Positions 5,750 to 6,586 of a stretch of DNA of 6,586 nucleotides are shown piece by piece. The position numbers and the translations under genes are program-made. Location of the stretch: assembly GCA_001563325.1 (NCBI GenBank), contig LRSK01000082.1:1-6586 (forward strand), in the 5' to 3' direction. The notes beneath the pieces are model-generated. The model saw only the letters and a program-made list of their open reading frames with translations, searched no databases and had not been told where the DNA came from. Every line of letters starts with the position of its first letter. Position 1 is the stretch's first letter. The DNA is from Candidatus Thorarchaeota archaeon SMTZ1-83. Its GTDB lineage: Archaea > Asgardarchaeota > Thorarchaeia > Thorarchaeales > Thorarchaeaceae.

Positions 5750-5757
5750 TTTATATA
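5750..5757 (+). promoter_or_regulatory. Possible plus-strand TATA element
   Basis: TTTATATA is preceded by TCGAACC (5743-5749), a reasonable BRE for the plus strand. A similar TTCGGAC-TTATAAA arrangement occurs at 5725-5738, making a direct repeat on plus. Transcription would start near 5780 and run away from the TFB genes towards the 3' end of the SnoaL-like gene. It may drive a small or antisense RNA, or serve as a second minus-strand TATA. Confidence 0.35.
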
Positions 5758-5854
5758 CCTAGATTCCACTCCGTCTCTTTCCCCCCAGAGTGCATCTAAT
5801 GCATGGGCACATTCCGATTTAAGTTTTCCGTCAAGTGTTTTTTCGAGCCAGATC

Positions 5855-5918
5855 ACCATCCTCACCATATAATATTAGGAAAACATACCATTCTCACTAT
5901 ATAGTATGGAAAACTCAT
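5855..5918. repeat. 32-base imperfect tandem repeat, two units
   Basis: The units at 5855-5886 and 5887-5918 are contiguous. The first 21 columns match at 18 positions, and each unit ends with GGAAAAC in slightly shifted register. Each contains an AT core (CATATAAT or CTATATAG). An inverted copy of the terminal motif, AGTTTTCC, lies at 5822-5829 and is an exact complement of GGAAAACT at 5908-5915. The arrangement suggests repeated protein-binding sites upstream of the TFB promoter. Confidence 0.6.
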
Positions 5919-5944
5919 GTCAGGTCCGGTGAGTCAACCTACCA

Positions 5945-6586
5945 TCAGGTCTTCGCGATTTGCTTTTCTACTTCTTCCGTGTCCGAGTAGAGTCTCCACT
6001 CGGCTACCAACCCGTCACGGATTTGAGCTATCCAGAGGATTGTTTCTTTCTCCTCAACCTCAGGTGAAACATGTGAGCCAGTCGTTCTGCCTAGTATCGC
6101 TACTCCATTGCCGCTCGTGATCGCGTGACTCACATGGATCTTGTAGTTAGGACATTCCTCGAAATAGTCCTCCCATCCAGAGCGACCGCGACATACTTCT
6201 CCTTCATAGTCTACTAAAGTGAAGCCCTCACTCTGGAGCTCCATGAGACCCTTGGAGTCGCCGGCGTTGATTCTATCCACGAAACTGAGCGCGGCAGACT
6301 TCACGGCCTCGGAGTGCTCCTTCAGTTTCGTTGGTCTTTGCTCTATCTCCAACCTTTCTCTCACTTCATGAACATCAGAGTAGATTCGCCATTCGGATAA
6401 CAGATCATCCCTGGCTTCAGCCATCCAGAGGATAGTCCATTCTCTCTCAACCTCGGGCCCCACATGACAGCCTTTAGTTCCCCCTATTAGTGCTGCACCC
6501 GTTCCGCTGATGACTATGTGCTTTACATGAATCTTGTAGTCTGAGTAGTCTTGGAAGTATGCGTGCCAACCATCACGGCCACGAGT
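5945..6586 (-). CDS. Tandem SnoaL-like (NTF2-fold) domain protein, 5' end beyond the right edge
   Basis: The frame is open from the right edge to TGA at 5947-5945, giving 213 residues without a start. An internal GTG at 6463 falls in the middle of the first domain and is not the real start. The protein has two copies of a SnoaL/NTF2-like fold. The end of copy 1 is at residues 1-79 and complete copy 2 is at about 95-210. Aligned from [TC]RGR.GW through YKIHV, PEVE, TILW and EWR.YSD, the two are about half identical by eye, pointing to a fairly recent internal duplication. The ending TILW-x(8)-EWR-x-YSD is typical of SnoaL-like proteins, small cone-shaped folds that act as isomerases, hydrolases or ligand-binding proteins. 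No catalytic residues can be assigned. It is likely cytosolic, as no hydrophobic segment is visible. Further copies may lie upstream. Confidence 0.85.
   Translation of the reverse strand, partial: TRGRDGWHAYFQDYSDYKIHVKHIVISGTGAALIGGTKGCHVGPEVEREWTILWMAEARDDLLSEWRIYSDVHEVRERLEIEQRPTKLKEHSEAVKSAALSFVDRINAGDSKGLMELQSEGFTLVDYEGEVCRGRSGWEDYFEECPNYKIHVSHAITSGNGVAILGRTTGSHVSPEVEEKETILWIAQIRDGLVAEWRLYSDTEEVEKQIAKT

Larger units (their letters stand above)
5569..5944. other. Gene-free control region upstream of the TFB pair
   Basis: This 376-base stretch separates the SnoaL-like gene's stop from the upstream TFB start, both on the minus strand. From left to right it holds a leader of about 140 bases before the TFB ATG, a cluster of three TATA elements (5709-5757), a 13-base dyad TGCAT-CTA-ATGCA (5791-5803), an AGTTTTCC element (5822-5829), a T6 run on plus (5838-5843), and a 32-base imperfect tandem repeat (5855-5918). 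No tRNA or known structured RNA was recognised. A 33-codon plus frame at 5803-5904 is possible but unsupported. Confidence 0.6.

Noticed and set aside
5855..5918. CRISPR array
   Set aside because: There are only two imperfect units directly abutting, with no spacers and no cas genes nearby.
5917..6120. Plus-strand 67-codon frame opposite the SnoaL-like gene
   Set aside because: Most of it is antisense to a conserved domain repeat and it shows no SD or family pattern.

Overview
The window comes from an archaeon. Two adjacent genes encode transcription factor B (the archaeal TFIIB), each with a zinc ribbon, a B-reader stretch and two cyclin folds. A BRE/TATA promoter lies upstream of them, and several genes have Shine-Dalgarno (SD) sequences. 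Base composition is moderate. The lineage cannot be fixed from this window: an Asgard (Thorarchaeota-like) or other mesophilic, moderate-GC archaeon fits, but this is only a guess.

Layout, left to right. (1) The 5' end of a minus-strand gene runs off the left edge and encodes a hydrophobic, signal- or anchor-like N-terminus. (2) A 258-base divergent intergenic region holds a perfect 7-bp inverted repeat. (3) A plus-strand FAD/NAD(P)H oxidoreductase of the CoA-disulfide reductase/NADH oxidase type (435-1799) overlaps, tail to tail, (4) a minus-strand two-gene unit. That unit has a canonical macro-domain protein (2256-2819) followed, with an ATGA overlap, by a very divergent macro-like protein that lacks the glycine-rich ligand loop (1786-2259). 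(5) Divergent from that pair is a plus-strand Nudix hydrolase (about 2967-3509). (6) After a hairpin between converging genes come the two TFB genes in tandem on the minus strand: the upstream copy at 4618-5568 and the downstream copy at 3576-4607. (7) A 376-base gene-free region upstream of them carries three TATA elements within 50 bases and a 32-base imperfect tandem repeat. (8) A minus-strand protein built of two tandem SnoaL/NTF2-like domains runs off the right edge.

How the parts may work together. Macro proteins bind or hydrolyse ADP-ribose derivatives, many Nudix enzymes cleave nucleoside diphosphate compounds including ADP-ribose, and the oxidoreductase uses NAD(P)H. The left half could therefore be a small NAD/ADP-ribose-related neighbourhood, though this is inference from proximity. 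The right half is a general transcription factor locus in which a duplicated TFB probably arose by tandem duplication and is co-transcribed. The start codon of the downstream TFB is uncertain: its best SD precedes an AUA codon, not an AUG.
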